A DNA stretch of 64,000 bases, taken from Bacillus sp. S3 (GTDB lineage Bacteria; Bacillota; Bacilli; Bacillales; Cytobacillaceae). Position numbers and translations under genes: made by a program. Location: assembly GCF_005154805.1 (NCBI RefSeq), contig NZ_CP039727.1, positions 2,725,501 to 2,789,500 of the forward strand. Reading direction: 5' to 3'. Positions 8,478-18,164 of the stretch are shown one piece after another; position 1 is the stretch's first letter, and each line of letters opens with the position of its first letter. Below the pieces are notes generated by a model. It saw nothing but the letters and a program-made list of their open reading frames with translations, was not told where the DNA came from and searched no databases.

Positions 8478-9677
8478 ATGTATAAAGTATATTGCAGGTC
8501 TTTTCAGAAGGTGATGAAAATGGCATCCTCCCTCATGCCTTGGCGGGAACCTGAGCTGTTAGAGGGAGAAAACAGTTTAAAAGAACTGCCGAAATTAATA
8601 AAACAGAAAAATGTTGAATGCGTTTTAATTGTAACCGATCAAGGAATCATGTCGGTTGGTCTCATGGACAATTTTCTAAATAACTTGCGTATGGAAGGAA
8701 TTGACTATTATATTTACGACAAAACTGTTCCAAATCCTACGATTGAAAATATTGAGGAAGCGTATCAAATGTATACCGCAAACAATTGTAAGGGCATAGT
8801 TGCGTTTGGCGGCGGATCACCAATGGATTGTGCCAAGGGTGTCGGTGCCCGAACAGCAAGGCCAAATAAAACCATTCCCCAGATGAAGGGTGTATTAAAG
8901 GTACTAAAAAAGATGCCTCCCCTGTTTGCCATTCCCACCACAGCCGGTACAGGAAGTGAAGCAACATTAGCTGCAGTTGTATCCAATAGCGAGACACATG
9001 AAAAATATGCCATAATGGATACATCGCTCATTCCACATTATGCTGTCCTTGATCCCTTGCTGATCGTTAATCTACCACCACATATTACAGCCGCAACAGG
9101 GATTGATGCATTAACGCATGCTGTCGAAGCCTACATTGGCAAAAGTAACACAAAGGAAACAACCCAATATAGTAAAGACGCGATTACATTAATCTTTGAA
9201 AATCTCTATGAGTCCTATTCGAACGGGACAAATATTCACGCACGGACGAACATGCAAAAAGCGGCTTATTTGGCTGGGATGGCTTTTACACGGGCATATG
9301 TTGGGTATGTCCATGCAATCGCCCATACTCTGGGTGGATTTTATTCTGTCCCCCATGGCCTTGCTAATGCGATTATCCTCCCATATGTCCTTGAATACTA
9401 CGGGGAATCCATTCACAAACCATTGGCTGAGCTGGCAGAATTAGTTGGGATTGGTGAACCGGCAGATGACATTGAGCACAAGGCAGTTAAGTTTATTGAG
9501 GCAATAAAGAAGCTAAATGCGAGTATGGCGATTCCGAAAAAAGTAAGCGGGATCGTCGATAGTGATATACCGTTAATGGTGGAACGTGCAATTAAAGAAG
9601 CTAACCCATTGTATCCTGTACCAAGGATTTTAAATAAAGTTGATCTATTTTCTCTTTACCATTTAATAAAAGATTAA
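8478..9677 (+). CDS. Iron-containing (type III) alcohol dehydrogenase
   Basis: A 399-residue Fe-ADH family member. The N-terminal NAD(P)-binding half carries FGGGSPMDCAKG (residues ~113-124) and PTTAGTGSEAT (~154). The metal-binding half shows GIDALTHAVEAY and the His-rich HAIAHTLGGFYSVPHGLANA, which contain the iron-binding Asp/His ligands. It interconverts alcohols and aldehydes with NAD(P)H in the cytosol. The start has GTGAGG seven bases upstream. It is followed after 32 bp by an aldehyde dehydrogenase, suggesting an alcohol-to-acid oxidation pair controlled by the upstream palindromic promoter. The substrate is unknown. Confidence 0.9.
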   Translation: MYKVYCRSFQKVMKMASSLMPWREPELLEGENSLKELPKLIKQKNVECVLIVTDQGIMSVGLMDNFLNNLRMEGIDYYIYDKTVPNPTIENIEEAYQMYTANNCKGIVAFGGGSPMDCAKGVGARTARPNKTIPQMKGVLKVLKKMPPLFAIPTTAGTGSEATLAAVVSNSETHEKYAIMDTSLIPHYAVLDPLLIVNLPPHITAATGIDALTHAVEAYIGKSNTKETTQYSKDAITLIFENLYESYSNGTNIHARTNMQKAAYLAGMAFTRAYVGYVHAIAHTLGGFYSVPHGLANAIILPYVLEYYGESIHKPLAELAELVGIGEPADDIEHKAVKFIEAIKKLNASMAIPKKVSGIVDSDIPLMVERAIKEANPLYPVPRILNKVDLFSLYHLIKD

Positions 9678-9709
9678 CGGGATACCAAAGAATGAAGGTG
9701 GTTACTGAA

Positions 9710-11080
9710 ATGGAAAATTACAGTTCTTTACTAGCTAAGCAAAAATCATTTTTTCGAACGGAAACACCAAAAGATCTGCTTTACCGTCTAGATGCACTTC
9801 AAAAGTTAAGAAATGCAATTAAAAATAATGAGCAAGTGTTAATGGATGCCTTAAGGGCAGATTTAAATAAATCTGAATTTGATACCTACACCTCTGAAAT
9901 TGGATTTGTTCTTGAAGAATTACGATTCACCATTAAGCATTTACGTTCTTGGGTGAAGCCTAAGAGGGTAAAAACGCCCATTACTCATATTGGCTCGAAA
10001 AGTTATATTTTTTCAGAACCCTATGGTGTAACACTGATTATCGCCCCTTGGAATTACCCTTTTCAATTGGCAATTGCTCCGTTAATCGGTGCTATTGCAG
10101 CGGGAAATTGTGCGGTCATTAAGCCTTCAGAATTGACGCCAAGAACATCGGAGGTATTAGGGAAACTGATTAGTGATCTATTCCCTGTAGAGTACATTAC
10201 CGTTGTCCAAGGCGGAGTGGAAACTAGCCAAGCACTTCTCAATGAAACATTTGATTATATATTTTTTACGGGAAGTGTCCCTGTTGGAAAAATCATTATG
10301 GAGGCGGCAGCAAAACATTTAACCCCTGTGACATTAGAACTGGGCGGAAAAAGCCCATGTATCGTGCATGAAGATGCAAATATAAAACTAGCAGCCAAGC
10401 GGATTGCCTGGGGAAAATTCACCAACGCCGGACAAACCTGCATCGCCCCGGATTATTTGTATCTTCATAAAAGTATTAAGGAGCAATTTCTTAAGCAATT
10501 CAAGGAAACAACGTTTGAATTGTACGGTCGCGAGCCATTAAATAATGCAAATTTCACTAGAATCGTCAGTGAAAGGCATTTTGATCGATTATCAACCTTT
10601 TTAGATAACGGGAAACAGTATTTTGGCGGAAGCGCTAATAAAGAAAAACTTGCCATTGAGCCGACAGTTTTAACGAATGTCACTTGGGAGGATCCGATTA
10701 TGCAGGATGAGATATTTGGGCCCATCCTTCCTGTCCTTGAATACGATTCTCTGTCAGAGGTATTTGAAGGAATTCATCGTCATCCGAAACCGCTCGCCCT
10801 CTATATTTTTACAGAAAATAACGATGTACAACAGGAAGTCCTAAACAGCGTCTCTTTTGGCGGCGGCTGTGTAAACGACACGGTCTATCACTTTGCCTCC
10901 CCCTATCTTCCCTTTGGAGGTGTCGGAAATAGCGGAATTGGCGCCTATCATGGAAAAGGCAACTTTGATACCTTTTCCCATCAAAAAAGCGTTCTCAAAC
11001 AAACGAATTTATTCGATATCCCGTTCCGCTATCCGAATGTGAAGAATGGCCTTCAAAAAATAAAGCTTTTTATGAAATAA
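9710..11080 (+). CDS. Aldehyde dehydrogenase, ALDH3/YwdH-like
   Basis: A 456-residue NAD(P)-dependent aldehyde dehydrogenase. Hallmarks are APWNYPFQLAIAPL, FTGSVPVGK (cofactor site), LELGGKSP with the general-base Glu, and the catalytic Cys in NAGQTCIAPDY. The short length and the extended C-terminal tail (RYPNVKNGLQKIKLFMK) resemble class-3 fatty-aldehyde type enzymes. The ATG at 9710 is preferred because AAGGTGG lies eight bases upstream; the ATG at 9692 lacks a ribosome site. It probably oxidises the aldehyde made by the preceding Fe-ADH. Confidence 0.9.
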   Translation: MENYSSLLAKQKSFFRTETPKDLLYRLDALQKLRNAIKNNEQVLMDALRADLNKSEFDTYTSEIGFVLEELRFTIKHLRSWVKPKRVKTPITHIGSKSYIFSEPYGVTLIIAPWNYPFQLAIAPLIGAIAAGNCAVIKPSELTPRTSEVLGKLISDLFPVEYITVVQGGVETSQALLNETFDYIFFTGSVPVGKIIMEAAAKHLTPVTLELGGKSPCIVHEDANIKLAAKRIAWGKFTNAGQTCIAPDYLYLHKSIKEQFLKQFKETTFELYGREPLNNANFTRIVSERHFDRLSTFLDNGKQYFGGSANKEKLAIEPTVLTNVTWEDPIMQDEIFGPILPVLEYDSLSEVFEGIHRHPKPLALYIFTENNDVQQEVLNSVSFGGGCVNDTVYHFASPYLPFGGVGNSGIGAYHGKGNFDTFSHQKSVLKQTNLFDIPFRYPNVKNGLQKIKLFMK

Positions 11081-11095
11081 CCGCGGTGAACGAGA

Positions 11096-11133
11096 AAAAC
11101 CATTAAGTCCATCACTATGTACTCGATGGTTTT
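11096..11133 (+). terminator. Possible terminator after aldehyde dehydrogenase
   Basis: AAAACCAT and ATGGTTTT arms with a long loop and an alternative inner CCATC/GATGG pairing. Weaker than the hairpin 40 bp further on. Confidence 0.45.
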
Positions 11134-11175
11134 ACCCCTTGTTTTTATTTAATCTCAATACGGTTACGAATAATT

Positions 11176-11209
11176 AAAACACGTCTGACATAAAATCAAA
11201 CGTGTTTTT
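11176..11209. terminator. Bidirectional terminator between convergent genes
   Basis: AAAACACGT (11176-11184) and ACGTGTTTT (11200-11208) form a nine-bp perfect stem flanked by A and T runs. It separates the dehydrogenase operon from a convergent minus-strand gene. Confidence 0.8.
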
Positions 11210-11215
11210 CTAGAT

Positions 11216-11650
11216 TTAGATTCGATTATGGTCTGCTCGCCAATTTGTTATAGCTTTCTTAATTTCATCCGGCTTTAGATTTTCCATTGCAGCCCGTTTA
11301 CTTAATGCTGGAAGTTCCTTGTCGCTTGCAAAACGTAAAGCTACCACTTGCGCAATACTGAGTCTAGCATCTAACAACTCTCCCGTTAAAATATAAGAAC
11401 AAAGGTTCTCTTCCGCTCGTATAGCACGATCTTGAGCCTTTAATGGGTAAAATCTTAAAAGTACGGCAACGATGATCATGATTAACACCATCAAAAATAG
11501 GATAACAGATAGAAGAATGTTTTCCTCCTGATTAATCGAACGAACTAGAAAAACAATAGTAGTTATTAATGTTCCCAATAGTAATATCTGTAAAACATAA
11601 TGATAAATTGGGTGCACTCGTACATGAGATTTATATTCTTGATTTGGCAT
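11216..11650 (-). CDS. DUF6526-like membrane protein
   Basis: A 144-residue protein with two closely spaced membrane helices (residues ~20-45 and ~50-75), then a helical cytosolic tail containing RAIRAEENL and ALSKRAAMENL. This layout matches the DUF6526 family of unknown function. The ATG at 11650 is preceded by AGGAGG five bases upstream; a longer open frame exists, but its N-terminal 27 residues lack a ribosome site. It lies 52 bp downstream of the ABC-2 permease gene and may be co-transcribed. Confidence 0.75.
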   Translation of the reverse strand: MPNQEYKSHVRVHPIYHYVLQILLLGTLITTIVFLVRSINQEENILLSVILFLMVLIMIIVAVLLRFYPLKAQDRAIRAEENLCSYILTGELLDARLSIAQVVALRFASDKELPALSKRAAMENLKPDEIKKAITNWRADHNRI

Positions 11651-11702
11651 TTTTTCCTCCTTTACTGTCCTCTTTTCATTCCTATTCAAAATAAGCCTGT
11701 AA

Positions 11703-12803
11703 TTATTCCCATTTAAATGTATAGCTGGCAATAATAAATGCTCCTACAAGCCAGCCACCCAAAATCAAAGCCTCTGTCCCTAAGCTCAGAAACGATGCTC
11801 CTACATTCATCGTCTCTCTTAAAGCGTGGCTAAGATGGGCAATGGGTAAAATTTGCACAATTGGTTGTAGAAATTCAGACATGTTTTTTATCGGGAAAAA
11901 CACACCTCCCAAAAATAGCATCGGAAACGATAGAAAACCGGCAATTGGTGCTGCACTTTCCGGTGTTTTGGCAATGCCGGCGATAATAAATCCAATCGCC
12001 ATAAAAGCGAGCGTCCCTAATATCACAAAACTGATTAAGGTAAACCACGACCCGCGGACTTCAACATCAAAAATTAGATTGGCCACCCCTAGAACAATCA
12101 GCGCTTGGATGCCATTTAAGACAAGTCTAGCGGTAATTTGCGCTGCAATAAACGTGGAAGCTTTTAACGTAGTTCCTTGCATCCTTCTTAATATTCCCCG
12201 CTCTCTCCAGGCGGCAATTTGACCGGCAACTCCATTCATGTTGTTACTCATTATCATCATCGCCACAATCCCCGGCACTAAGAAATCAATATACTTTAAA
12301 TTTAGCGTTTCGACTCCCTTCATATCCATAACAACTACTGGTTGATAAGCCACCTTCTCTTTGCTAATACCATCGATGATATTATTTACGATCTGAAGAC
12401 CGACTTGTGAAGCAGTAATGTTCGTTTCATTATAGTAAACGGGGAGTAAGTAAGGTGTTGTTTTAGCTGGTGTGCCACTTAAGCCAGCGTCGTATCCTTT
12501 TGGTATGATGACAACTAGTTGTAAATCATCTTTTTTCAATTTGTTTAACGCCTTATTTTCGCTCTTTTCCATTTTTATGTCTATGGCTTTGTTTTTCATT
12601 AAAGCGGTTAAAAACTCGTTTGATTGAATGGATTGGTCTTGATCGACAACACCAATCGTTAATGAAATTCCATTTCCATTTCCTAAAAATGAACCCATGA
12701 TAACCATGAGGAAAATCGGAAATGCCAGCGTCCAAAACAAGACCTGCCTATTTCGAAGGAAAATCCGTAACTGCGATAACGATAGCTGCCAGTAAGCCCT
12801 CAT
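11703..12803 (-). CDS. ABC-2 type transporter permease
   Basis: A 366-residue integral membrane protein of the ABC-2 permease family. One N-terminal helix (residues ~18-38) is followed by a large extracytoplasmic domain (~45-165) and a block of five helices, including a typical LVPGIVAMMIMSNNMNG segment and a C-terminal PIAHLSHALRETM motif. It forms the membrane channel for the ATPase encoded just upstream, with a 4-bp overlap. The pair resembles drug or antibiotic-peptide exporters; the cargo cannot be inferred. Confidence 0.9.
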   Translation of the reverse strand: MRAYWQLSLSQLRIFLRNRQVLFWTLAFPIFLMVIMGSFLGNGNGISLTIGVVDQDQSIQSNEFLTALMKNKAIDIKMEKSENKALNKLKKDDLQLVVIIPKGYDAGLSGTPAKTTPYLLPVYYNETNITASQVGLQIVNNIIDGISKEKVAYQPVVVMDMKGVETLNLKYIDFLVPGIVAMMIMSNNMNGVAGQIAAWRERGILRRMQGTTLKASTFIAAQITARLVLNGIQALIVLGVANLIFDVEVRGSWFTLISFVILGTLAFMAIGFIIAGIAKTPESAAPIAGFLSFPMLFLGGVFFPIKNMSEFLQPIVQILPIAHLSHALRETMNVGASFLSLGTEALILGGWLVGAFIIASYTFKWE

Positions 12804-13729
12804 CCCTCTCTTAATCCCCTTCCGGTCATATGTATGAACACATCTTCTAATGTAGCTGTACGAGTTTGCAAATCTGTTAATTTCAGTTGCTTATCTGTGG
12901 CAATCTGAATCAAGCTGGTTAAAGTAATTTGAAGTTCGTCAGTATATAAAACATACACTTCTTTTTGCTTCCTTACCTGTTTTACTGCTTCGATTTTATA
13001 TAAATCAATTTCAGTGGATTCATTCTCAAAACGAAACTCAACTGCACTATCTGAATGCAGATTTTTAACAAGCTGGGACGGTGTGTCTAAGGCAATTAAT
13101 TCTCCTTGATTCATAATCGCAATTCGATCACATAACACATGTGCTTCATCCATATAATGGGTAGTTAACACAATGGTTTTTCCTTTCGCTTTTAAGTGAA
13201 GGATTATATCCCATAACATCCTTCGTGCCTGCGGATCAAGCCCTGTTGTTGGTTCATCTAAGAAAATAATCCATGGATCATGTACCAGAGCTAAGGCAAT
13301 GGCTAGTCGTTGTTTCTGTCCTCCTGATAAACTTTTTATGCGACTTTTTCTTTTATCATCCAGTAACATTTCCTTAATTAAGGAAGAAATCGAAACCTGT
13401 TTTGGATAAAAGCTTCCATACAAATGTAAGATTTCTTCTACCGTCAGGAGGTCAAAAATTGAGGTCGATTGTAATTGTACACCGATGACCTCTTTCACCT
13501 TTTTTAGTTCCCGCATGATGTCAAATCCGCCTACCATCGCTGTACCTTGATCGGGTTTTCTAAGTCCTACCAGCATTTCTAATGCTGTTGTTTTACCTGC
13601 ACCATTTGGACCGAGCAGACCGAAAACCTCTCCCTTATGAACCTGAAATTCTATCCCCTTTACCGCCGTGAAATCGCCATATTTTTTCACTAGATTCATA
13701 ACTTGAATGATTTCTTCATGAGAATCCAT
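12800..13729 (-). CDS. ABC transporter ATP-binding protein
   Basis: A 309-residue DrrA/CcmA-type ATPase. Walker A is GPNGAGKTT (residues ~38-46), with signature LSGGQKQRL, Walker B IIFLDEPTTGLD and the switch His in LTTHYMDEA. The C-terminal ~80 residues form the extra domain usual in exporters paired with ABC-2 permeases. It is the first gene of the operon with the permease. Confidence 0.92.
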   Translation of the reverse strand: MDSHEEIIQVMNLVKKYGDFTAVKGIEFQVHKGEVFGLLGPNGAGKTTALEMLVGLRKPDQGTAMVGGFDIMRELKKVKEVIGVQLQSTSIFDLLTVEEILHLYGSFYPKQVSISSLIKEMLLDDKRKSRIKSLSGGQKQRLAIALALVHDPWIIFLDEPTTGLDPQARRMLWDIILHLKAKGKTIVLTTHYMDEAHVLCDRIAIMNQGELIALDTPSQLVKNLHSDSAVEFRFENESTEIDLYKIEAVKQVRKQKEVYVLYTDELQITLTSLIQIATDKQLKLTDLQTRTATLEDVFIHMTGRGLREG

Positions 13730-13951
13730 CTTTCACACTCCATATTATCCATAATTAACCGTACATGATGCCCACTTCAATTAATCTTTTTTCTTTAGAA
13801 GTTTGTATCCCTACTTGTTTGTGTTAAAAAACTGCTCTAAATACCATTATTCTACAAAAATCAATTTATTCCTCTAGAATGAAAAACAAATACCAATGCA
13901 ATTAGACTTAAAAAATTAAGCTTTTTTATGAAGTAATCTTTGGGTTAAATG

Positions 13952-13991
13952 AAAAAACCTTGAGTACATTATCAAGTACTCAAGGTTTTTT
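13952..13991 (-). terminator. Terminator of acetyltransferase gene
   Basis: Sixteen-bp perfect inverted repeat (13952-13967 and 13976-13991) with six-base A and T ends. It starts two bases from the stop codon of the minus-strand acetyltransferase gene and would work in both directions. The rest of the 13730-13992 gap is featureless AT-rich DNA. Confidence 0.9.
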
Positions 13992-13992
13992 A

Positions 13993-14568
13993 TCACAAAT
14001 TATCTAAAATATTCTCATTCTTTGGTCCTTCGTTAAATGTCAGTACCTCGTCAACCGGCTGATAGGATTCGCCGTAGAAGTGTTGGTCTCTATAGGTATG
14101 AATCATATCGTATGTTTTTTTCATCGCGGCAAAGATCATTTCTTCAGATTCGTTATTTGGTGCCCAATAAAGGATTTCCATTTTATTAATCTCATTTGTT
14201 GCGAGCGACCTTCTCTCATATCCGATGGACTTCGCATGCTCGAACCCCTCACGTTTATAATACCGCAGCCTTTTTTCCGTATCACTGTCTTCATAATTGA
14301 CTGGTTCTACTTCAAGAATGATTGGTTTCCCTTTGCTTTTCATCTTTTCCATCAATTTATGACCAAGCCCCTGACCACGGGCGTTTTTCGACACGAAGAG
14401 ATAATCAATAAAGACAAAATTGTCAAGCTCCACATACATTAGAACATGATTGGGTCCTTCATCTTTATGATAGATCTCAGACCGTTCTTTCAGTAAGGTT
14501 TCCATATGCTCTCTTGATTTCATCTCTTCAACTGGAAAATATTGATTCAACTTTTCATACCAATGCAT
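13993..14568 (-). CDS. GNAT family N-acetyltransferase
   Basis: A 191-residue protein. The GNAT core is visible at residues ~45-115: beta strand FVFIDYLFVSKNARGQGLGHKLM carries the acetyl-CoA pyrophosphate loop (RGQGLG), followed by PIILEVEPVN and RLRYYKREGFE typical of motif B. A C-terminal ~65-residue extension is rich in Met, Tyr and Glu. The ATG at 14568 has AAGGAG seven bases upstream and is preferred to the ATG two codons earlier. The acceptor substrate is unknown. Confidence 0.85.
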   Translation of the reverse strand: MHWYEKLNQYFPVEEMKSREHMETLLKERSEIYHKDEGPNHVLMYVELDNFVFIDYLFVSKNARGQGLGHKLMEKMKSKGKPIILEVEPVNYEDSDTEKRLRYYKREGFEHAKSIGYERRSLATNEINKMEILYWAPNNESEEMIFAAMKKTYDMIHTYRDQHFYGESYQPVDEVLTFNEGPKNENILDNL

Positions 14569-14793
14569 ACCCATACTCCTTTTGTAAATTTCATAATGGA
14601 AGTATGTGTTATTTTTCAGATTTAATACTGTACTTCACTATTTGAGTTTCGATTTGGATTCAACTGCTCATTCTTCATGGTTCGGATAAAAATATTCATA
14701 ACGATCGGGTACACGTCATATTCCTTTTAAAGTCCAACCAATTCAGGTAAGATTTACTAAAAGACTTGTAACTAAAAGAGGAGAATTTTTCGT

Positions 14794-16245
14794 ATGTATG
14801 TGACAAATGTAACGACACTGCTGGTAACCATTGTTCTCATCGGGAATATTGTGCTTGCGGGTGTAGTTGTATTTATAGAACGAAGGGATATTGGTTCTAC
14901 TTGGGCATGGCTGATGGTTCTTTTCTTTATTCCAATCGTCGGCTTTATAGTCTATTTGTTTCTAGGAAGGCAATTAAAACAGAAAAATTTTTACCAGTTA
15001 TCATCTGAAGAAAGAAACTATCTTCAAACAACTGTAGACGAACAAATTCAACAGCTGGAGAACAGGAGGTTTTTCGACCGTAAACTGCTCACAAAACATT
15101 CAGATTTACTCTTAATGAACTTGAACTCCTCCAATGCGCTACTTTCCATGTTCAACGAAATTGAGATTTTCAGTGATGGCCATGAGAAATTTCACTCTTT
15201 GTTTGAGGACATTCGAAAGGCACGAGAGGAGATCCATCTTCAATATTACATTATACAACGGGATTCCCTTGGAAAAAGGCTGCGGGATGAACTGACAAAA
15301 AAGGCGATGGAAGGTGTCAAGGTCCGAATTCTCTATGACGAAATTGGTTCTAAAAGGATTTCTCCCGGTTTTTTTAAAGAACTTATTCAATACGGCGGCG
15401 AAGTCGAGGTCTTCTTCCCATCATTCCTTAAATTAATCAATTTCCGGATTAATAATCGAAATCACCGGAAGCTTTGCATCATCGACCGAAAGATTGCCTA
15501 TATCGGCGGCTTTAATATTGGAAATGAATATCTAGGATTGGATAAAAAGTTCGGCTACTGGCGCGACACCCATTTACGTGTTCAAGGTGAATCTGTTAAT
15601 CAAATACAAGGAAGATTCTTGTTAGACTGGAATTATTCCGCAAAGAATAAGTTGAATCTTGAGCCCTATTCTGTTCCTGTGGAAAAACCTTTAGGGAACA
15701 CTCCTGTTCAGATTATTGCGAGCGGTCCAAACTCTGAAACGGAACATATTAAAAATGCTTATATTAAACTGATTATGTCGGCTAAAAGAACTGTATACAT
15801 ACAAACACCGTATTTTGTTCCGGATGCCAGTTTTATGGATGCCTGTAAAATTGCCCTGCTCTCAGGTGTTGATGTCAGTATCATGATCCCAAGTAAAGGC
15901 GATTCCCCTATCGTTTATTGGGCAACCTTGTCCTACGCTGGAGAATTAATTGATTACGGAGCAAAAATCTATCTATACGAGAAAGGCTTCATCCATGCGA
16001 AAACGATTGTAGTGGATCAAGAGGTAGCTTCTGTGGGGACTGCCAACATCGACACACGAAGCTTTCGATTAAATTTTGAAGTGAATGCCGTTTTGTTTGA
16101 TGAAAAGGCAGCAAAAAAACTTCATACTTTATTCCAGCAAGATTGCCAGGATAGCTCTGAATTAACAATAACAAGATATACAGAGCGTCCCTTAATAAAT
16201 AAATTAAAAGAAGCGATAACACGGCTTCTATCACCCATTTTATAA
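14794..16245 (+). CDS. cls: Cardiolipin synthase
   Basis: A 483-residue phospholipase-D superfamily enzyme of normal Cls length. Two N-terminal membrane helices (residues ~5-28 and ~36-58) precede a PLD-type catalytic region with two HKD motifs: HRKLCIID near residue 222 and HAKTIVVD near residue 400, each followed by the usual Gly-rich/Asn segment. It condenses two phosphatidylglycerols to cardiolipin and glycerol at the membrane. GAGGAG lies ten bases before the ATG. It stands alone, with a terminator shared with the convergent RDD gene. Confidence 0.93.
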   Translation: MYVTNVTTLLVTIVLIGNIVLAGVVVFIERRDIGSTWAWLMVLFFIPIVGFIVYLFLGRQLKQKNFYQLSSEERNYLQTTVDEQIQQLENRRFFDRKLLTKHSDLLLMNLNSSNALLSMFNEIEIFSDGHEKFHSLFEDIRKAREEIHLQYYIIQRDSLGKRLRDELTKKAMEGVKVRILYDEIGSKRISPGFFKELIQYGGEVEVFFPSFLKLINFRINNRNHRKLCIIDRKIAYIGGFNIGNEYLGLDKKFGYWRDTHLRVQGESVNQIQGRFLLDWNYSAKNKLNLEPYSVPVEKPLGNTPVQIIASGPNSETEHIKNAYIKLIMSAKRTVYIQTPYFVPDASFMDACKIALLSGVDVSIMIPSKGDSPIVYWATLSYAGELIDYGAKIYLYEKGFIHAKTIVVDQEVASVGTANIDTRSFRLNFEVNAVLFDEKAAKKLHTLFQQDCQDSSELTITRYTERPLINKLKEAITRLLSPIL

Positions 16246-16247
16246 GG

Positions 16248-16285
16248 AAAACTCGGCACCTCTGTTGAAATGCCGAGTTTTTTTA
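16248..16285. terminator. Terminator between cls and RDD gene
   Basis: AAAACTCGGCA (16248-16258) and TGCCGAGTTTT (16271-16281), followed by more T. It serves cls and, in reverse, the convergent RDD gene. Confidence 0.88.
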
Positions 16286-17086
16286 TAGTTCAAACTCCCA
16301 TTCTTCCTGTAGAAGCAAATAAAGGACTAGAAGTGTATCTTCTAATTCACTTTCTAATTTTCCGAAGACTTCCACCCCGATTTTCGGAAACAGGATGTCA
16401 GCAATTTGTTTGGTGAGCTGACTTTTCTCCTCAGATGGTACTTGATGAAAGCGGCTTACATACGTGCTTATAAGCTTCCACTCTTTCAACCCCAGCGATT
16501 TCAACGTCCATTCATCCAGGATCAAATCATTCTTGGTGAGACCGCGATTTTCAATTTCTTTTTCAATAGGTGTAAGTTTTTTCTTCCGCTTTGCCTTCCG
16601 CTCATGTACAACAATCGTACCAGCGACAAGATCACCAAGCCGTTTATGCTTCGAATGAAAAAAGATCATGACAATTCCAAGAAAATAGGCAGTCGGCAAC
16701 GAATCAATAATGCGGATAAGATTCCGGATGAAGCTGGATAATAATGTGATACTGTGCCCATTTTCTTGAATGACTCGAATACCGACCAGCTTCTTCCCAA
16801 GGGTCCTTCCCCCGTAAAAATATTCAAAGGCAAAAAAGTATCCCCAGTTCACAATAAACAAAATAATAATCGTAATCGCAATCGGAAGCGAACTCTCCAT
16901 GAGAAAAAAGGGCATGGATGACAGTCCGTCCATCACAAAATATAGCACAACTAATGTTGAAATATTGACAACCATTAATAGTAATTGATCAATAATAAAA
17001 GCTGCAGCCCTGCTGCCTAACCCGGCAAGCTGAAACTGAATCGAAACATATTCAGGTGTTTTAATATTTAATTGGTCTTGATTCAT
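16283..17086 (-). CDS. RDD family membrane protein
   Basis: A 267-residue protein whose first ~165 residues form an RDD domain. LAGLGSRAAAFIIDQLLL holds the Arg-Asp pair, with hydrophobic helices at ~28-50, 62-85 and 125-150 and the conserved GGRTLGKKLVGIRV loop. The C-terminal ~100 residues are charged and cytosolic. Its function is unknown; it sits divergently from the SpoIIM-like gene and next to the DUF58/MoxR cluster, a recurring neighbourhood in bacilli. Confidence 0.88.
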   Translation of the reverse strand: MNQDQLNIKTPEYVSIQFQLAGLGSRAAAFIIDQLLLMVVNISTLVVLYFVMDGLSSMPFFLMESSLPIAITIIILFIVNWGYFFAFEYFYGGRTLGKKLVGIRVIQENGHSITLLSSFIRNLIRIIDSLPTAYFLGIVMIFFHSKHKRLGDLVAGTIVVHERKAKRKKKLTPIEKEIENRGLTKNDLILDEWTLKSLGLKEWKLISTYVSRFHQVPSEEKSQLTKQIADILFPKIGVEVFGKLESELEDTLLVLYLLLQEEWEFEL

Positions 17087-17183
17087 AAATCCTCCATTAC
17101 ACCGTTGATTTTTTCTATTGGTGTTTCTATTTTTCTACAAAATTACTATAATAAGGAGAATAGAGCAAAAAGAAGGTGTCAAA

Positions 17184-18164
17184 ATGAATTTAAAACAATT
17201 TGTCAAAATGCATCGAGAAGAATGGCAACAGCTAGAACAGTTAATCGGAATGATGAGTAAGCGCCGAAAATCCATTACTGGTGAAACGATCACACAATAC
17301 AACCGGCTCTATCAAAAGACAGCCCAGAACCTTTCATTTAGTCAAACATACTTTCCCAATGACGAGGTAACACAATACTTAAATGGACTTGTTTCAAAGG
17401 CACATAACCTGTTGTACAAAGATCAAGTATCTAGTTTCAAACAAATTCGCCATTTTTTCAGCAGCCAATTTATTGGCTTATTAGTAGAGCAATGGAAGTT
17501 TGTCGTTGCCGCGATGATTCTATTCGTAATTGGTGCGGTTGGCAGTTTTGTCGCGGTCGTGAATGACCCTCTACACATCTATGCCATCCTGCCGGCAGAA
17601 ATTGCCCAAGGCGTAAACCCTAACCAAATTGGAAAGGCCAATGGTGCAATCGACTCCTCACTTATGTCTGCAAGTATTATGACCAACAATATCAAGGTAG
17701 CCATTTTTGCTTTTGCAGGAGGGATTACATTTGGGCTGGTAACGGTGTATTTGCTCATCTACAATGGCATTCTTGTAGGAGCACTCGCTGCCCTTTTCTG
17801 GCATCACGAGAAATCCTATGATTTTTGGGCGTTTATCGTTCCCCATGGGATGATTGAGCTTACAGCGATTTTTATTGCCGGCGGTGCCGGGTTGTTAATG
17901 GGCTATAAACTGTTCATTCCAGGTCATTATACTAGGGGTTATCAATTAAAACATCATGCGAAACGCTCGGTCCAGCTCCTGCTTGGGACCATACCGCTGT
18001 TTGTCATTGCCGGAGTAATTGAAGGTTTCATCACCCCGGCGGATATTTCATTGGAAGCAAAGTATATTGTTGCTTTCCTAACAGTGATTGGATTAGTTCT
18101 TTATGTGGTCATCGGAAAAGTAAAACTAAGTAAAACAAACACTATAGAAGATTTTGATTCATAA
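17184..18164 (+). CDS. SpoIIM-like (stage II sporulation protein M family) membrane protein
   Basis: A 326-residue protein. The soluble N-terminal ~100 residues are followed by about five hydrophobic helices (~115-140, 185-210, 220-245, 265-285, 295-315) of the SpoIIM family, including AFAGGITFGLVTVYLLIYNGILVGA split over a turn. Genuine SpoIIM is ~215 aa; the N-terminal extension and the MoxR/DUF58 context mark this as the long paralogue of unknown function. The ATG at 17184 (AAGGTG upstream) is preferred over an upstream in-frame start. Its 3' end overlaps the convergent DUF58 gene by 23 bp. Confidence 0.85.
   Translation: MNLKQFVKMHREEWQQLEQLIGMMSKRRKSITGETITQYNRLYQKTAQNLSFSQTYFPNDEVTQYLNGLVSKAHNLLYKDQVSSFKQIRHFFSSQFIGLLVEQWKFVVAAMILFVIGAVGSFVAVVNDPLHIYAILPAEIAQGVNPNQIGKANGAIDSSLMSASIMTNNIKVAIFAFAGGITFGLVTVYLLIYNGILVGALAALFWHHEKSYDFWAFIVPHGMIELTAIFIAGGAGLLMGYKLFIPGHYTRGYQLKHHAKRSVQLLLGTIPLFVIAGVIEGFITPADISLEAKYIVAFLTVIGLVLYVVIGKVKLSKTNTIEDFDS

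Noticed and set aside
12553..12735. Antisense and other-frame ORFs of 60-200 codons throughout, for example this one
   Set aside because: They lie within strong genes, lack ribosome sites and look compositionally non-coding.
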